Assembly (NCBI GenBank): GCA_902781305.1
Contig: CACZIV010000012.1
Coordinates: forward strand, 1 to 38,839
Reading direction: 5' to 3'
DNA length: 38,839 nucleotides
DNA from: Pseudoselenomonas ruminantium
GTDB lineage: Bacteria > Bacillota > Negativicutes > Selenomonadales > Selenomonadaceae
Shown piece after piece: positions 5,800-15,401 of this stretch. The stretch's first letter is position 1, and each line of letters opens with the position of its first letter. The notes under the pieces were generated by a model. It was not told the DNA's origin. It did not search any database and saw nothing but the letters and a program-made list of their open reading frames with translations. The position numbers were made by a program, and so were the translations under genes.

Positions 5800-8700
5800 C
5801 TATGTGATTTGGATTGTTATCTCAGCCGCAATACCGGAGATACCTGCCTTATTTACCGCTGTTACATCGATAACATGTCTCCCTGCGCTTAGCCCGGACA
5901 ACTCGAATGTTGCATTAAGTACCCGGTATTCTGCCGAATCATCGACCAGGATTCGATAATACTGCAGGTTGGTATTGGTAATCTCGCGCCATGTCAGTTT
6001 TACGCTTGTCCCCGATACTGTAGCGGTTAAATCAGCAATTTCCAGTCCGGCAATCATGCTGATCATGTTCGTGATTGTCATACTGACACCTGGGCTTCGC
6101 ATAATGCTGTTGACGGTTATCACTTTGACATAAGCCGTATCTTCCGGCACATCCCCTGTATACTGGGTGCCATCTATGCTGACCAGCATATCCCAGTTCA
6201 CATTATCGTTTGAGGTAAATATCTGGTACGTACCCAGGCTTTCACGTTCCCAGGAAATATCCAGCCGGTAATGGATTGTACCGTCGGCTGCCATATACTG
6301 ATATTTCATCGCAGATAGTCCGCTGACGTTCTTAATCATTGCGCCCTCTGAGCTGTACTGCGGTTCCGGAATGTCATATTCCTCGTTGTAGATTCGCTCA
6401 TCGTATTCAATGCACTCGATGGTACGCGTGAAATCCTGCGCACGGGAAATGCTTTTTACGACAAAAGGTTTGGCACCTACCGTGGCCTGCGCCAAATCGA
6501 AAATATCCTGCTCCTGTGGCGGGTCTGCTTCATTGATTGAAGCCAGCTGTACTTTGCACCAGCCGTCCTCATTTTTGAGGATGGTCACGGCCGAAGTGTA
6601 GATATTATCGTTAAGGGTTCGGTACTGGATACGATAATCGCCCTCCGTGCTGTCCAGTTCTACCGGCAGCAGCAAGGTATTGCCATCTACGCGATGGATA
6701 CGGCCCGACTTCGCCCATCGGGGCACATCATGGGCCACAAGGATAACATCGCCCACAGTACAGGCTATTGCATCGATATTCGCTTCAAAGCTGATGGTGC
6801 GGCGCAAGTACAGATTGCTATACAGCTGATACATACCTTCGCGGTACGCCTGCTCATAGCTGGTGATGCCGTCGAAGGTAGCCTGCGCGGTTTTCTCCTC
6901 TGCATCGGTATCATAGGAATCCGAATAGATGGTGATGGTTTCCCGGTTGTAGTCGTTTGCAGCATCCATATAGGTCAGCTCAACGCAGTTTGCACGGTCT
7001 GAGGTCTGCATAAATTCTTCCTGAAAAGAGCCCGCAATGATATTCCCCATGCCGAACATCTGCACTGGTTGCTGGGCATGGTCATAAATACAGCCGTATC
7101 GGGTACCGAAGCGAATGACCTTTCCATGACCGACAGCAGCGATGTTATTGTTTATGGTGGCCAGCATTTCCCCGACGGTATTCAGTTCAATATTGACCTT
7201 ATAGTTTTTCTCCTGGCAAAAATCCGCCCATGCCTTGAACTGGTCATAAAGCATATACTTAGCAGGAATTCCCCGCACATCATACTCCCATACCCCGGTA
7301 TTGGCGTCCTGCAGGTAACTGCATTGGTGCAGGACATCATAGCAGGCCCATGCCGGATTATCACTGGCCTGTTCTTCATAGGCTTCCGTTGTGGGATTCC
7401 AGACAAGCACATAAGGCCTTGTCTTGAGGAATTTCAGCGTAGGTGTGCCGCTCAGCTGGTCCGTGGCCAACGCCTTGATGCCGATAAGCGCGATATTGGG
7501 ATAGCTGAAATCATCATGGACAATGGAGGTCAACGATGACCACCAGCACCGAACTGCTGCCCGGGAACTATCTACATCATGACTGCGGGCTGTGACCTGC
7601 ATCCGAACCTCATAGGCAGCAGACTCCAGCGGGTCAATGCGGAATTCCTTGCGCAAGGCACTGGATTGATGTGCAGTAATCCTAGCGCCTTTATGAACTA
7701 CGGAGAAGGTTCCCGTCGTTGCACTGGCACTGACCACGAAATCGCCAACCTCAGCCTGTTCTTCGCTTATCCTGATAGTTCCACTCATCTGCGAGCCGTC
7801 CGGATAAGTGATTGTTATCGTCTTGCTAAGCAGTTCCTCCGGGTCATGTTGGTCAACAACGACAACGCTATACTGCCCTACAGACGGCATCCTGCCGTTA
7901 ATAACCGATATTCCCACTGCCCCAGACGATATATCTACGCCATAAACAAATGGTATCCAGTTTTCTGTCCCTGTCTTCCGATACTCGCCCAGTATTTCCA
8001 CCCAGGCATCATCAAGGCCACCGCTGTCATTGGCATAGTACAGGCCATTGGAGAATTCCACCTTGGTGATAATCCCCTCCGAGGCATTGCCGGGAACGGT
8101 ATCCACTCGTTCCTCTGCCAGTAACTGGTAGCCCAGCTGCTTGGTGCTGTAGGTATCGTTGAAGTTGGGAATAACGGTCTGCGTATTCGTGCCCTCGCGG
8201 GTTTCCACCGTCAAATCCTTGTAATAGCTGGCGGCATTGTCATTCAGCTGGATATTGCTGATTGTTAACGGCCCTTCACCGGCAGCCACCAGCCAATTGA
8301 GATATTCCTTGTTATCCAGGACATCCACAAACTTGCCAATGGTTTGCCCACCGCTCTGCACCGTTCCATAGGTCAGGGCAATGGAATTATTCTGCCCCTC
8401 CATGGTTTGAATGCCATCCCAGGAATAGGTGGCATCATTCTTCAAGTCACCGAAATTTCCGGTATCGACCTTCTGACCGAAGACACGATTAATCAGCGTG
8501 CCGCCGATAAACATGACGGCTGCAGATGCCATTACCGCCCCCAAGGCACCTTTGGCAAAGAATGAGCCAGCTTTTGCCCATAAACCACCGGCTATACCAC
8601 CTGAGAATACCGACAGTGCAATCATGGCAATGGTACCCAGTATATTCTTCCCGCTGTCACCGCCCATAACTTTCGGGTAAATGACTACAAAGGCTTCATC

Positions 8701-8874
8701 CGGAATTATCGTCTCCGGCTCTATCGGTTTACTGTTGACCAAAATATCTACATTGGCGCATGCCGGCATATACTGCCGTATCACTTCATCCGCGGTCTTG
8801 CCAGCTTCCACAGTATGCAGTTCCCTTCCGTTCCAAGGCTCGAACGGATTTTTGATTATCACCAGTTTAATCAT
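5800..8874 (-). CDS. tail tip / host specificity protein, gpJ-like
   Basis: A 1024-residue central tail tip protein of the lambda gpJ type, forming the hub that closes the tail and carries host-range determinants. The first 75 residues resemble the small N-terminal domain of J proteins. Residues about 80-130 are strongly hydrophobic and Gly/Ala-rich, as in J-type proteins, and may meet the host membrane. A long beta-rich hub follows, with fibronectin III-like modules at the C-terminus (LDISWERESLGTYQIF, and VKLTWREITNTNLQYYRI). The start at 8874 follows GGTGGTTCTG and overlaps the NlpC/P60 gene by 8 bp. The order L, NlpC/P60, J is the lambda order. Confidence 0.9.
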   Translation of the reverse strand: MIKLVIIKNPFEPWNGRELHTVEAGKTADEVIRQYMPACANVDILVNSKPIEPETIIPDEAFVVIYPKVMGGDSGKNILGTIAMIALSVFSGGIAGGLWAKAGSFFAKGALGAVMASAAVMFIGGTLINRVFGQKVDTGNFGDLKNDATYSWDGIQTMEGQNNSIALTYGTVQSGGQTIGKFVDVLDNKEYLNWLVAAGEGPLTISNIQLNDNAASYYKDLTVETREGTNTQTVIPNFNDTYSTKQLGYQLLAEERVDTVPGNASEGIITKVEFSNGLYYANDSGGLDDAWVEILGEYRKTGTENWIPFVYGVDISSGAVGISVINGRMPSVGQYSVVVVDQHDPEELLSKTITITYPDGSQMSGTIRISEEQAEVGDFVVSASATTGTFSVVHKGARITAHQSSALRKEFRIDPLESAAYEVRMQVTARSHDVDSSRAAVRCWWSSLTSIVHDDFSYPNIALIGIKALATDQLSGTPTLKFLKTRPYVLVWNPTTEAYEEQASDNPAWACYDVLHQCSYLQDANTGVWEYDVRGIPAKYMLYDQFKAWADFCQEKNYKVNIELNTVGEMLATINNNIAAVGHGKVIRFGTRYGCIYDHAQQPVQMFGMGNIIAGSFQEEFMQTSDRANCVELTYMDAANDYNRETITIYSDSYDTDAEEKTAQATFDGITSYEQAYREGMYQLYSNLYLRRTISFEANIDAIACTVGDVILVAHDVPRWAKSGRIHRVDGNTLLLPVELDSTEGDYRIQYRTLNDNIYTSAVTILKNEDGWCKVQLASINEADPPQEQDIFDLAQATVGAKPFVVKSISRAQDFTRTIECIEYDERIYNEEYDIPEPQYSSEGAMIKNVSGLSAMKYQYMAADGTIHYRLDISWERESLGTYQIFTSNDNVNWDMLVSIDGTQYTGDVPEDTAYVKVITVNSIMRSPGVSMTITNMISMIAGLEIADLTATVSGTSVKLTWREITNTNLQYYRILVDDSAEYRVLNATFELSGLSAGRHVIDVTAVNKAGISGIAAEITIQIT

Positions 8875-9289
8875 CAGAACCACCTACATACTCATAAAAC
8901 CCTTCGATTACCAACCGCCATGCCGGCGAATCGATGCGGTCAACACATACGCCGATATTCGAGCGTATATGGATAAACTGACCATTGCCGATATAGCAGC
9001 CGGTATGATTGACAATACCACTGGGCGTACCAAAACGGATGGCCATCAAGCAGGGCACCGGCAGTTCTTCACCTTTCCCGATTCTGCGCCAGTTTGAGGT
9101 AATTGCCGTTTTACTGGTAATCAACGCATTGACCTTTTCGAGGTCATCAAAATCCGCCGTATAGTCCGGAATGGTCATGCCATATCTTCGATATATCTCC
9201 TGCACCAAACCATAGCAGTCAAAACCTTCTTCCATGCTTCTGCCCCGGTTGGTGAACTTAACGCCAATCAGGTCCCTATACTGAATCAA
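8867..9289 (-). CDS. NlpC/P60 tail-tip peptidase, gpK-like
   Basis: A 140-residue cysteine peptidase domain of the NlpC/P60 family, counterpart of the C-terminal half of lambda gpK. It probably cleaves peptidoglycan stem peptides and assists tail tip assembly or entry. Visible catalytic residues are Cys25 (GFDCYGLV), His95 (VNHTGCYI) and His107 as third polar residue. The chosen start is TTG at 9289, eight bases after AGGGGGTG, overlapping the gpL-like stop as TTGA; longer readings to 9436 lie entirely inside the upstream gene. The Mov34/JAB half found in lambda gpK is absent. Confidence 0.85.
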   Translation of the reverse strand: MIQYRDLIGVKFTNRGRSMEEGFDCYGLVQEIYRRYGMTIPDYTADFDDLEKVNALITSKTAITSNWRRIGKGEELPVPCLMAIRFGTPSGIVNHTGCYIGNGQFIHIRSNIGVCVDRIDSPAWRLVIEGFYEYVGGSDD

Positions 9290-9894
9290 TGGACATACAC
9301 CCCCTTCTGATCTATTCCCTGAAAGCCGCCAAAACGGGCGGAATTGTTTCTTGCCCGGCAATCCGTCAGCGTGTGATTGCAGGTACTTTCCGCAGACTGG
9401 CACCCGCAGCGAATGCCCTTGTATTTGAATGGACAATTGTTCTTCATATACCGATTCAGCGGGCGGCGGGTTCTACTGCTGTACTCATTTCCCAGCGTAA
9501 AGGTGATACTCTGCTGATTGACCGTGGTTTTGGTCACCACAAAATACTCCTCCAGCTCCGGTTCCGGTGCGGAAAGATTCTCCGTATTGACCACCCGGAT
9601 GATAACCTGGAAACCATTGGCGCCTTCAGCCTGTTCCACCATATACTGCAAAGCCTGTGAGGTATTGTCGATGGTCAGCGCCACATTCGGGTCACTGTCA
9701 TCCGTCTGTTCGCGAATTTCGCCAAGTTCGAAAGGAAACGCCTGCCAAAGCTCACCATTCCAGATAATGTCTTCCGTGTTGTAACAAATCCTTGCCGAGT
9801 CCTCCGGCAGTTTGATTTCCAGCAGAGGGATAAAACTGGAATCCGTGCTGAGCTTATTTTTCTCCCGCTTGGCTACTGCTGATAACGAAATCAT
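9286..9894 (-). CDS. minor tail protein L-like
   Basis: A 202-residue tail tip protein of the lambda gpL type. The C-terminal third has five cysteines, Cys154, Cys163, Cys165, Cys172 and Cys179 (CPFKYKGIRCGC, then CNHTLTDC), matching the metal-binding region of gpL, which in lambda holds an iron-sulphur cluster. The N-terminal part is beta-rich. It joins the tail tube to the J hub. The start at 9894 lies after GGAGGTATGAG, immediately downstream of the gpM-like gene. Confidence 0.85.
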   Translation of the reverse strand: MISLSAVAKREKNKLSTDSSFIPLLEIKLPEDSARICYNTEDIIWNGELWQAFPFELGEIREQTDDSDPNVALTIDNTSQALQYMVEQAEGANGFQVIIRVVNTENLSAPEPELEEYFVVTKTTVNQQSITFTLGNEYSSRTRRPLNRYMKNNCPFKYKGIRCGCQSAESTCNHTLTDCRARNNSARFGGFQGIDQKGVYVH

Positions 9895-9895
9895 C

Positions 9896-10282
9896 TCATA
9901 CCTCCGTCAGTTCAATCGTGCCATTCCAGTAATTCATGGCATCGTTATTCCATTCGCCCACATTGGTAATCCGCACTTCCACCTGTTCTTCATCAGGGTT
10001 CATGTAGTCATAGGACAGGTCAATGGAGTCCGTATTTGTCCAAATAAAGGAGTTCGCCGCAAACTTCGCCTTATGGACAACAAAGTCCATAATCCGCAAG
10101 TAGGAACGCCGAGAGATATGATTCCACTGTAGCGTCCACTTCCTGCGCGACCGGGTAAATTTCGACCTGGACTGCATAGAGCCATCTTCAAACTTCGATG
10201 TAATGGACGTATTTTCCGGCTCTTCTTTGAATGGCCATGCCGGAGATGGCACATCATCAGGCCAATATAATTTTGTACTCAT
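9896..10282 (-). CDS. minor tail protein M-like
   Basis: A 128-residue protein in the place and style of lambda gpM: an N-terminal WP(D/F)..P motif, a basic middle (SRSKFTRSRRKWTLQW) and a C-terminal region ending in WNGTIELTEV. It should bind the end of the tail tube near the tape measure protein. The ATG overlaps the tape measure stop as ATGA, with GGGGGTGG upstream. Confidence 0.8.
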   Translation of the reverse strand: MSTKLYWPDDVPSPAWPFKEEPENTSITSKFEDGSMQSRSKFTRSRRKWTLQWNHISRRSYLRIMDFVVHKAKFAANSFIWTNTDSIDLSYDYMNPDEEQVEVRITNVGEWNNDAMNYWNGTIELTEV

Positions 10283-13200
10283 GTTGATGCCACCCCCTTA
10301 ATCATGCTACGGATGCCATTTTGATTGGTAGCCACAGCGTTGAGGACAACACCGACCACCCACTGCTCGCCGTCCCATTTTGCTGTGGTCTGCTCCGCAT
10401 CCACCTTGGAGCCGGTATTGTTCGTGATGTTGACCGTCACATTGCCGCCCTTCCCCTTGCCGCCGATAGCCGCAAGGTTTTCGGCATTCAGAGGAATCAC
10501 GGCTTCATTCTCCCCGGCTTCGCCAATCATGGCCATAGTAGGCGCGGTCACAATGCCACCCTTAGCGAACTTGAAACCGGATACTACACTGCCGGTATAG
10601 CCAAAACTTGGGTCAAGGCTTGTGCCGTTACTCAGGGTAAAGCCACTGCTTCCGCCGCCAAAAGCCCCCAGCAGACCAGTCATCCATGATGCAGCCAAAC
10701 GCTGGGCCGCAATCTTGGCCATCATGTTAAGGACACTGTTGCCAAAGTCCAGCAGAACATTTTTAGCTGATTTCGTTCCCCGGATAAAGTCTGCCATTGA
10801 GTCGGACAAATTGCTGTACATTGAGCTGGACACATCCGCGATATAACCTGCCATAGAACCATGCGCCTCTCGCCAAAGTGTCACATATTCTTTTGCCAGC
10901 TTCTTCTGCCCTTCAATATCAATTGAGCGCTGCAGCTTATGCTCACCTTCTTTACTGCTCAAATTGGCAATAATCATGGCAAGATTTCCTTCCTCCTGCA
11001 ACCACTCGATATATTTCTCATGGGCCTCCCGTCTTGCTTCACGTCGCTTATCCTCAGCTTTGCTGACTTCCGCATAATACCAGTTAGATATGGTATGGCG
11101 GGTTTCATAATCGTCCTTATCCTTCATCAGATCTTTTTCCTTGGCCTCACGTTCTTTTTTCAGCTTACGGATAGTAACCTGATATTCAAGTTCAGCCTGG
11201 GCTTCAAAGTCATGCGTAGATTCTGCCATTGCCACCTGAGAAGCATCGCGCATTTCGGCAAAAGCTTCCCGCCACTTCTTTTCCACCTTTTCCGTAATGG
11301 TTTCACCATATTCGGTAAGTTTGGCGCGTAGTTTTTCAGTCTGTTCTGCGGGCACACCAGCTTGGGCCAGCTGATTAATTTTTAGCTGTTTCTGAATGAT
11401 GTCATTTTGGGCCTTGGCCATATCATTCTCGTATTCCGTGCCAGTATTTTCACGGATGGTATTCTGCATACTCTGATACAGTGTCATGGCATCACGTTTA
11501 GCTTGTTCCAGCTTTCTGCGAGCTTCATCGGCCTTGCGAGCTTCTGCAGACTGTTCACTGGTACCCATGACCTGCTCCGTAGTGGTCATACCCCCTGTGG
11601 CTTCACGGATTGAACCGTACCCTGTGATACCAAACTGCCTATCCCATTCGTCAATATCCCACGTAGTCACACAACCACTGGAATCCCGCGACCGGACTTT
11701 CCCGTTTCCCATGTAAATGCCAACATGATGAGCTGAATCCACTAGGTCGCCCGCTTCCGGCGCATAGCCATTATTAACGCTATGATAGGCACCGGCATCA
11801 CGGAACGCAGCGTCATTGATGGCTTGAGAAGATGTATCATGTCCGCCGATATCACCAATACCGGCCTGCGCATAAATATTGGCCGTGAAGGAATCACACT
11901 GGATACGGGAATCACTGGTAAGATTGCCCATCCACTGCTGACCTTCACTGAAATTGTTCATGGCAATCGTGGCCGCCAGTTCACCTATAGGATGAGTTTC
12001 CTCATAGGTAACTGGCTTTGGCGCAGATGCGGATTTAGCACTGCCGCCACCACTAGATGACTTGCTAGGTTTATCAATATTGACAAACGGATTAGCTTCC
12101 AGTAACTGCTGACGCAACTTGGCTGTCTCTTCTTCAGCAGCCTCCTTTTTTAACTGTGCCTGATAATCCTCATCATTTTTATGGCGTTCCCACCATGCGG
12201 ATTGGAAATCTTCTCCATTGACATCATCTTCTACTTCCTTACGACCACCGCCCAAAGAATCTCCCCAATATTGAGTGGTGTCATTTACAGAACTTCTTTC
12301 ACTGGAATAATCCGTATCCTCATAATGATAAAGACGTCCGGTATTTGGATCGTAGTAATGCTCTGTGCCATTATAGGTATAAGTTTCAGCCTTGCGCTGT
12401 TCCATACCCTGTGCCATCTTATAGCCAACATAGGCCATAGCTGCCGCTACTGCCATCCAACCTCCGGCAAGGCCATATACCGTAGCGGTCAAGGCTTGTA
12501 CTTTTGTAGCCGCAGCAACACATCCGGCCTCAATGGTAGCCAACGTACCTGCGGCGGCTACTCCTGTCCCTACATTGGCTGCCGTCAAAGCTCCCTGCGC
12601 TACAGTAGTCTCCGCAATGGCGGCTTTTGCCGCCGTTTCGGCCCCCACCTTTTTCTCGCCAGCAATAACCGCTGCATTACCGCTTGCCGTTTCGGCAACA
12701 GTCTTAGCTTCAATGGCTACGGTCGTTTCAGCAGTAGCAGCTTTAGCCACTGTTTCTGCCGCCACTTTGCGTTCACCGGCAATAGCCGCGGCGTTGCCCT
12801 TAGCCATCTCACTCTCAGCCGCCCGCGTATTGGCCGCCACAATCTCATTACTGGAAGCCGCCGCGCTTGTGTTGGCACCTGCAATACGAGCCGCCGCATC
12901 AGCTGCCGCTGTGGCCTGAATATTATAGGACTCCACTGCCTGTGCAGTAGAGGCTTCACGTTGAGCATTAATCTGCGTGAACATAGCCGTCATAATGGCA
13001 CGCTCGCGCTCCGCTGCCGCTTCAACTGCCGTTGTACGTTTTACCGTAGCTTCGGCAAGCAACGTGCTTTTCTCAGCCTCGGAAATCTCCATCTTGGCAA
13101 CAGTCTTTGCATATGCACGGTCTTCGGCCAAAGCCTGCCTTTCGATGTTTTTTATCCTCTGCGCAATCGCCTTTTCCTGCTGGGCTGTCAGAGCAGCCTC

Positions 13201-14172
13201 TTTCGCTTCATGCGCAGCCCCTTCTTTGGCATTTTGCATGAAACTGCCGGCCAATGAGCCAACCTTTGAGCCTATCGACCGAATAGCCTGCAAGGATTTA
13301 TAAACCGCAATCAATTCAACTACCGTCTTAGTAACATCCTTGATTTCTTCCTTGTTTTGGGCAATGAAACGTGCCGCAGTGCTAAGGCCGCTCAATATTT
13401 CCGGCAGAATTTCTTTAGCCAGGGGAGCCAATGCAGCCCCGCCAGCACTTTTCAGCTGACCGAGCTGCATATTGATGATTTTCATATCCTGGTCAAGCTG
13501 ATGCATTTCTTCCGGATTAATTAGGCCATTACTCTGTATCTTCGCCGCATTCTCCTTAGCTTCAGCATAATCGCGAAGTGTCTGAACAAGGCCAAGGCCG
13601 CGGGCGCCTAGCGTATTCATGACGAATTCCTGACCATACCCCGCCTGCTCGGCCTTCTTATATCCCTCTGACAACTGCTCCAGCTGTTTATTAAGTGGCA
13701 GCAGTTTGCCTTCCTGGTCTTTCATGGTCACGCCCAATGCGTCAAAAATCCGATTGGCTTTCTCTGCAGCCTCTCCGGAACCAGTCAACGTTTTATCCAA
13801 ACGCATAATGGCCGTGCCCGCCATGTCGACATCACCGCCAGTCAGAGCCAGTATCTTTTTGAACTGACCTGCTTCGGCAGTAGTAACGCCTAAGCGCCGC
13901 TGAAGCTGATACAGGCTTTCACCGGCTTCCACTGAACTGGAGATAAGTGAAGTCAAGCCAAAACCGCCCGCCGCCACAGCGGCAAACTTCGTGAATGCCC
14001 CCAGCAGAGCCTCCACCTTCCCCGTGGTGCTTGTCAGTGCCCCCTGCATCTCATTGAGTGGTGACACATCCTTGAATGTCGTATCAATCTGCTGCTTGGT
14101 ATCCCCCAAAGCCTTAGTCAGCCCTGAATTATCCGCGCCAATTTTTATAAGCAGTTCTGATATGGTAGCCAA
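10279..14172 (-). CDS. tape measure protein with embedded NlpC/P60-like domain
   Basis: At 1297 residues this is the longest gene. The first 300 residues are tape measure-like with hydrophobic segments (residues 60-90). An Ala/Glu/Lys-rich helical region follows, with two copies of a 28-residue unit beginning GNAA.IAGE.KV and ending AETTVA at about 460-530. Around residues 730-850 sits an NlpC/P60-like hydrolase module: Cys near 759 (IQCDSF) and His near 814 (HHVGIYMGNG). The C-terminus is charged coiled coil, then a KFAKGGIVTAPTMA-type end typical of lambda-like tape measures. It sets tail length and probably helps DNA cross the envelope. By the usual 0.15 nm per residue it would give a tail somewhat under 200 nm, if the enzyme domain counts. 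Confidence 0.93.
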   Translation of the reverse strand: MATISELLIKIGADNSGLTKALGDTKQQIDTTFKDVSPLNEMQGALTSTTGKVEALLGAFTKFAAVAAGGFGLTSLISSSVEAGESLYQLQRRLGVTTAEAGQFKKILALTGGDVDMAGTAIMRLDKTLTGSGEAAEKANRIFDALGVTMKDQEGKLLPLNKQLEQLSEGYKKAEQAGYGQEFVMNTLGARGLGLVQTLRDYAEAKENAAKIQSNGLINPEEMHQLDQDMKIINMQLGQLKSAGGAALAPLAKEILPEILSGLSTAARFIAQNKEEIKDVTKTVVELIAVYKSLQAIRSIGSKVGSLAGSFMQNAKEGAAHEAKEAALTAQQEKAIAQRIKNIERQALAEDRAYAKTVAKMEISEAEKSTLLAEATVKRTTAVEAAAERERAIMTAMFTQINAQREASTAQAVESYNIQATAAADAAARIAGANTSAAASSNEIVAANTRAAESEMAKGNAAAIAGERKVAAETVAKAATAETTVAIEAKTVAETASGNAAVIAGEKKVGAETAAKAAIAETTVAQGALTAANVGTGVAAAGTLATIEAGCVAAATKVQALTATVYGLAGGWMAVAAAMAYVGYKMAQGMEQRKAETYTYNGTEHYYDPNTGRLYHYEDTDYSSERSSVNDTTQYWGDSLGGGRKEVEDDVNGEDFQSAWWERHKNDEDYQAQLKKEAAEEETAKLRQQLLEANPFVNIDKPSKSSSGGGSAKSASAPKPVTYEETHPIGELAATIAMNNFSEGQQWMGNLTSDSRIQCDSFTANIYAQAGIGDIGGHDTSSQAINDAAFRDAGAYHSVNNGYAPEAGDLVDSAHHVGIYMGNGKVRSRDSSGCVTTWDIDEWDRQFGITGYGSIREATGGMTTTEQVMGTSEQSAEARKADEARRKLEQAKRDAMTLYQSMQNTIRENTGTEYENDMAKAQNDIIQKQLKINQLAQAGVPAEQTEKLRAKLTEYGETITEKVEKKWREAFAEMRDASQVAMAESTHDFEAQAELEYQVTIRKLKKEREAKEKDLMKDKDDYETRHTISNWYYAEVSKAEDKRREARREAHEKYIEWLQEEGNLAMIIANLSSKEGEHKLQRSIDIEGQKKLAKEYVTLWREAHGSMAGYIADVSSSMYSNLSDSMADFIRGTKSAKNVLLDFGNSVLNMMAKIAAQRLAASWMTGLLGAFGGGSSGFTLSNGTSLDPSFGYTGSVVSGFKFAKGGIVTAPTMAMIGEAGENEAVIPLNAENLAAIGGKGKGGNVTVNITNNTGSKVDAEQTTAKWDGEQWVVGVVLNAVATNQNGIRSMIKGVAST

Positions 14173-14176
14173 TATG

Positions 14177-14892
14177 TCACCCTCTTTCCTTCACTGATTG
14201 AAATGATTTGAAGTATTCCAAATCCGACTGAGCTTCCTTTTCCTTCATCGTCTTGATTTCTTCCGGCGTATAATATAGCGGATTGAAAATATCCTGCGGA
14301 TTTACCGGCTCTTTCAGATGTGGATTCATCATCATTGCCGTAAAATATGACCGCCGGAAGTCTTCATCTTTCCTGCGTGCCATATAGGCTTCAAGCATCC
14401 TATAGAATTCGCCCGGCTGCAGCTCATCGAATTCTGCCGGATGAATGCCTATCTTGTACGCTATCGGTTCTGCATAGTCCAGCCATTCAAGGAATGAATT
14501 TACTGGTTTTCCTTCCTTCTCTTTTTGACTGGCGGTCTTTCCTCCGTCGCTTTCATTTCCTGCGGGGCCGGTTTCCCCGCCCATTTGAAAAAAATCCCGG
14601 TATTGAACCAAGCCTCCAGAATTGCCTCGTTGATGTGATCGAGAAGGCCGCCATCATCACAGATTTCATCAATCACATCATATGGGTCTTTCTGCCCCAG
14701 CTCCTGCATGCCGTATTTGATACTTGCCGCCGTTACTTCAATGGTCATATCCCGTATAATGCTGAACTGGTTACCGTTCAAAATTGACAAAATAGAGCGG
14801 CCAATAGACCGCTCCACCATTGCCAGCGAACGATTAGTGAACAGGAAAGTATACTGCTTTCCATTAACTTCAAGAATCGCTGGTTTCTTCAT
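14177..14892 (-). CDS. tail assembly chaperone, -1 frameshift product (G-T-like)
   Basis: The longer chaperone is predicted to be made when ribosomes slip back one base at 14587-14593, late in the 14500-14892 gene. It would be about 238 residues: 102 from the first frame, then 136 from the second frame (QMGGETG...). The second-frame part has a helical domain with PAEFDELQPGEFYRMLEAYM and a charged end. This copies lambda G and G-T, where the T extension recruits tail tube protein to the tape measure. The second frame has no good start of its own, which supports frameshift expression. Confidence 0.85.
14500..14892 (-). CDS. tail assembly chaperone, short form (gpG-like)
   Basis: A 130-residue protein between the major tail protein and the tape measure, the position of lambda gpG. 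It has a beta-rich N-terminus (LEVNGKQYTFLFTNRSL) and helical remainder, ending in a very basic tail (PPVKKRRKENQ). It acts with the frameshifted long form to coat the tape measure during tail assembly. The start at 14892 follows AGGAGGAGAAG. Confidence 0.85.
   Translation of the reverse strand: MKKPAILEVNGKQYTFLFTNRSLAMVERSIGRSILSILNGNQFSIIRDMTIEVTAASIKYGMQELGQKDPYDVIDEICDDGGLLDHINEAILEAWFNTGIFFKWAGKPAPQEMKATEERPPVKKRRKENQ
14562..14593 (-). promoter_or_regulatory. programmed -1 ribosomal frameshift signal
   Basis: On the minus strand the heptamer T TTT TTC (14593-14587) is in the correct frame for slippage (codons 101-102). A 6-nt spacer, AAATGG, leads into a hairpin with stem GCGGGG/CCCCGC and 7-nt loop (14580-14562). 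Slippery site, spacer and stable stem are all in the canonical arrangement. A second, weaker candidate, C AAA AAG, lies further downstream. Confidence 0.85.
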
Positions 14893-14915
14893 GATTTATC
14901 TTCTCCTCCTATAAC

Positions 14916-15398
14916 TCAGGGCGTTGTCGTGGGGGCTGGCGTAACTTCGCTGATTGCCCCCACGCCGGTGAGCGTCACGCTGACCGTAGACACCGCCGTA
15001 TAGTTCGTGTCCTTATTGAACTGCGTAATGGAAGCCCAGCCTTCCTGATAACTGCCGTCTTTATAAACGAACTTGACATGTGCCTGCTTGTCATTGCGGA
15101 AGCAATACTCCAACACCTGCAAGCCCTCATCGCTCATGATGAGAAGACCAGTATAGGTACTCGTCCACGACTTGATGCCAGCCAGGTTGGAAGCCCAGCC
15201 GCCGCTCGTCTTATGGGAAGCATCAATACTGGTTGCACTCTGGTTAATCGGTGAGTTACGCTGGCCGCCCACCAGTTTCCAGTTTGCGGCTTCATCTGTA
15301 CCGCCATCAATATAGAGCAGACTGTCTTTGCCGAGCTCCGCAACACTCTGGTCAGGATTCGTCGGCAGATTCTGCAACTGATTCTCTGTAAGTGCCAT
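14916..15398 (-). CDS. major tail tube protein
   Basis: A 160-residue protein rich in Ser, Thr and Gly, with INQSATSIDASHKTSGGW near residue 50-70, the pattern seen in tail tube proteins of the TP901-1/lambda-like type. The C-terminal third (NYTAVSTVSVTLTGVG) is the usual last strand, followed by a short Thr/Pro tail. Hexamer rings should stack to form the tail tube around the tape measure. It follows the tail terminator gene by 3 bp and has AAGGAGGAATAACAA before the ATG. Confidence 0.88.
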   Translation of the reverse strand: MALTENQLQNLPTNPDQSVAELGKDSLLYIDGGTDEAANWKLVGGQRNSPINQSATSIDASHKTSGGWASNLAGIKSWTSTYTGLLIMSDEGLQVLEYCFRNDKQAHVKFVYKDGSYQEGWASITQFNKDTNYTAVSTVSVTLTGVGAISEVTPAPTTTP

Positions 15399-15401
15399 TT
15401 G

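Noticed and set aside
9290-9436. N-terminal extension of the NlpC/P60 gene up to 9436
   Set aside because: The extra residues lie wholly within the gpL-like gene in another frame and do not resemble the family; TTG at 9289 has the ribosome site.
12181-13257. Plus-strand frame of 358 codons within the tape measure gene
   Set aside because: It is a shadow of the Ala-rich coding strand; rich in Cys, Ser, Arg and Gly with no domain.
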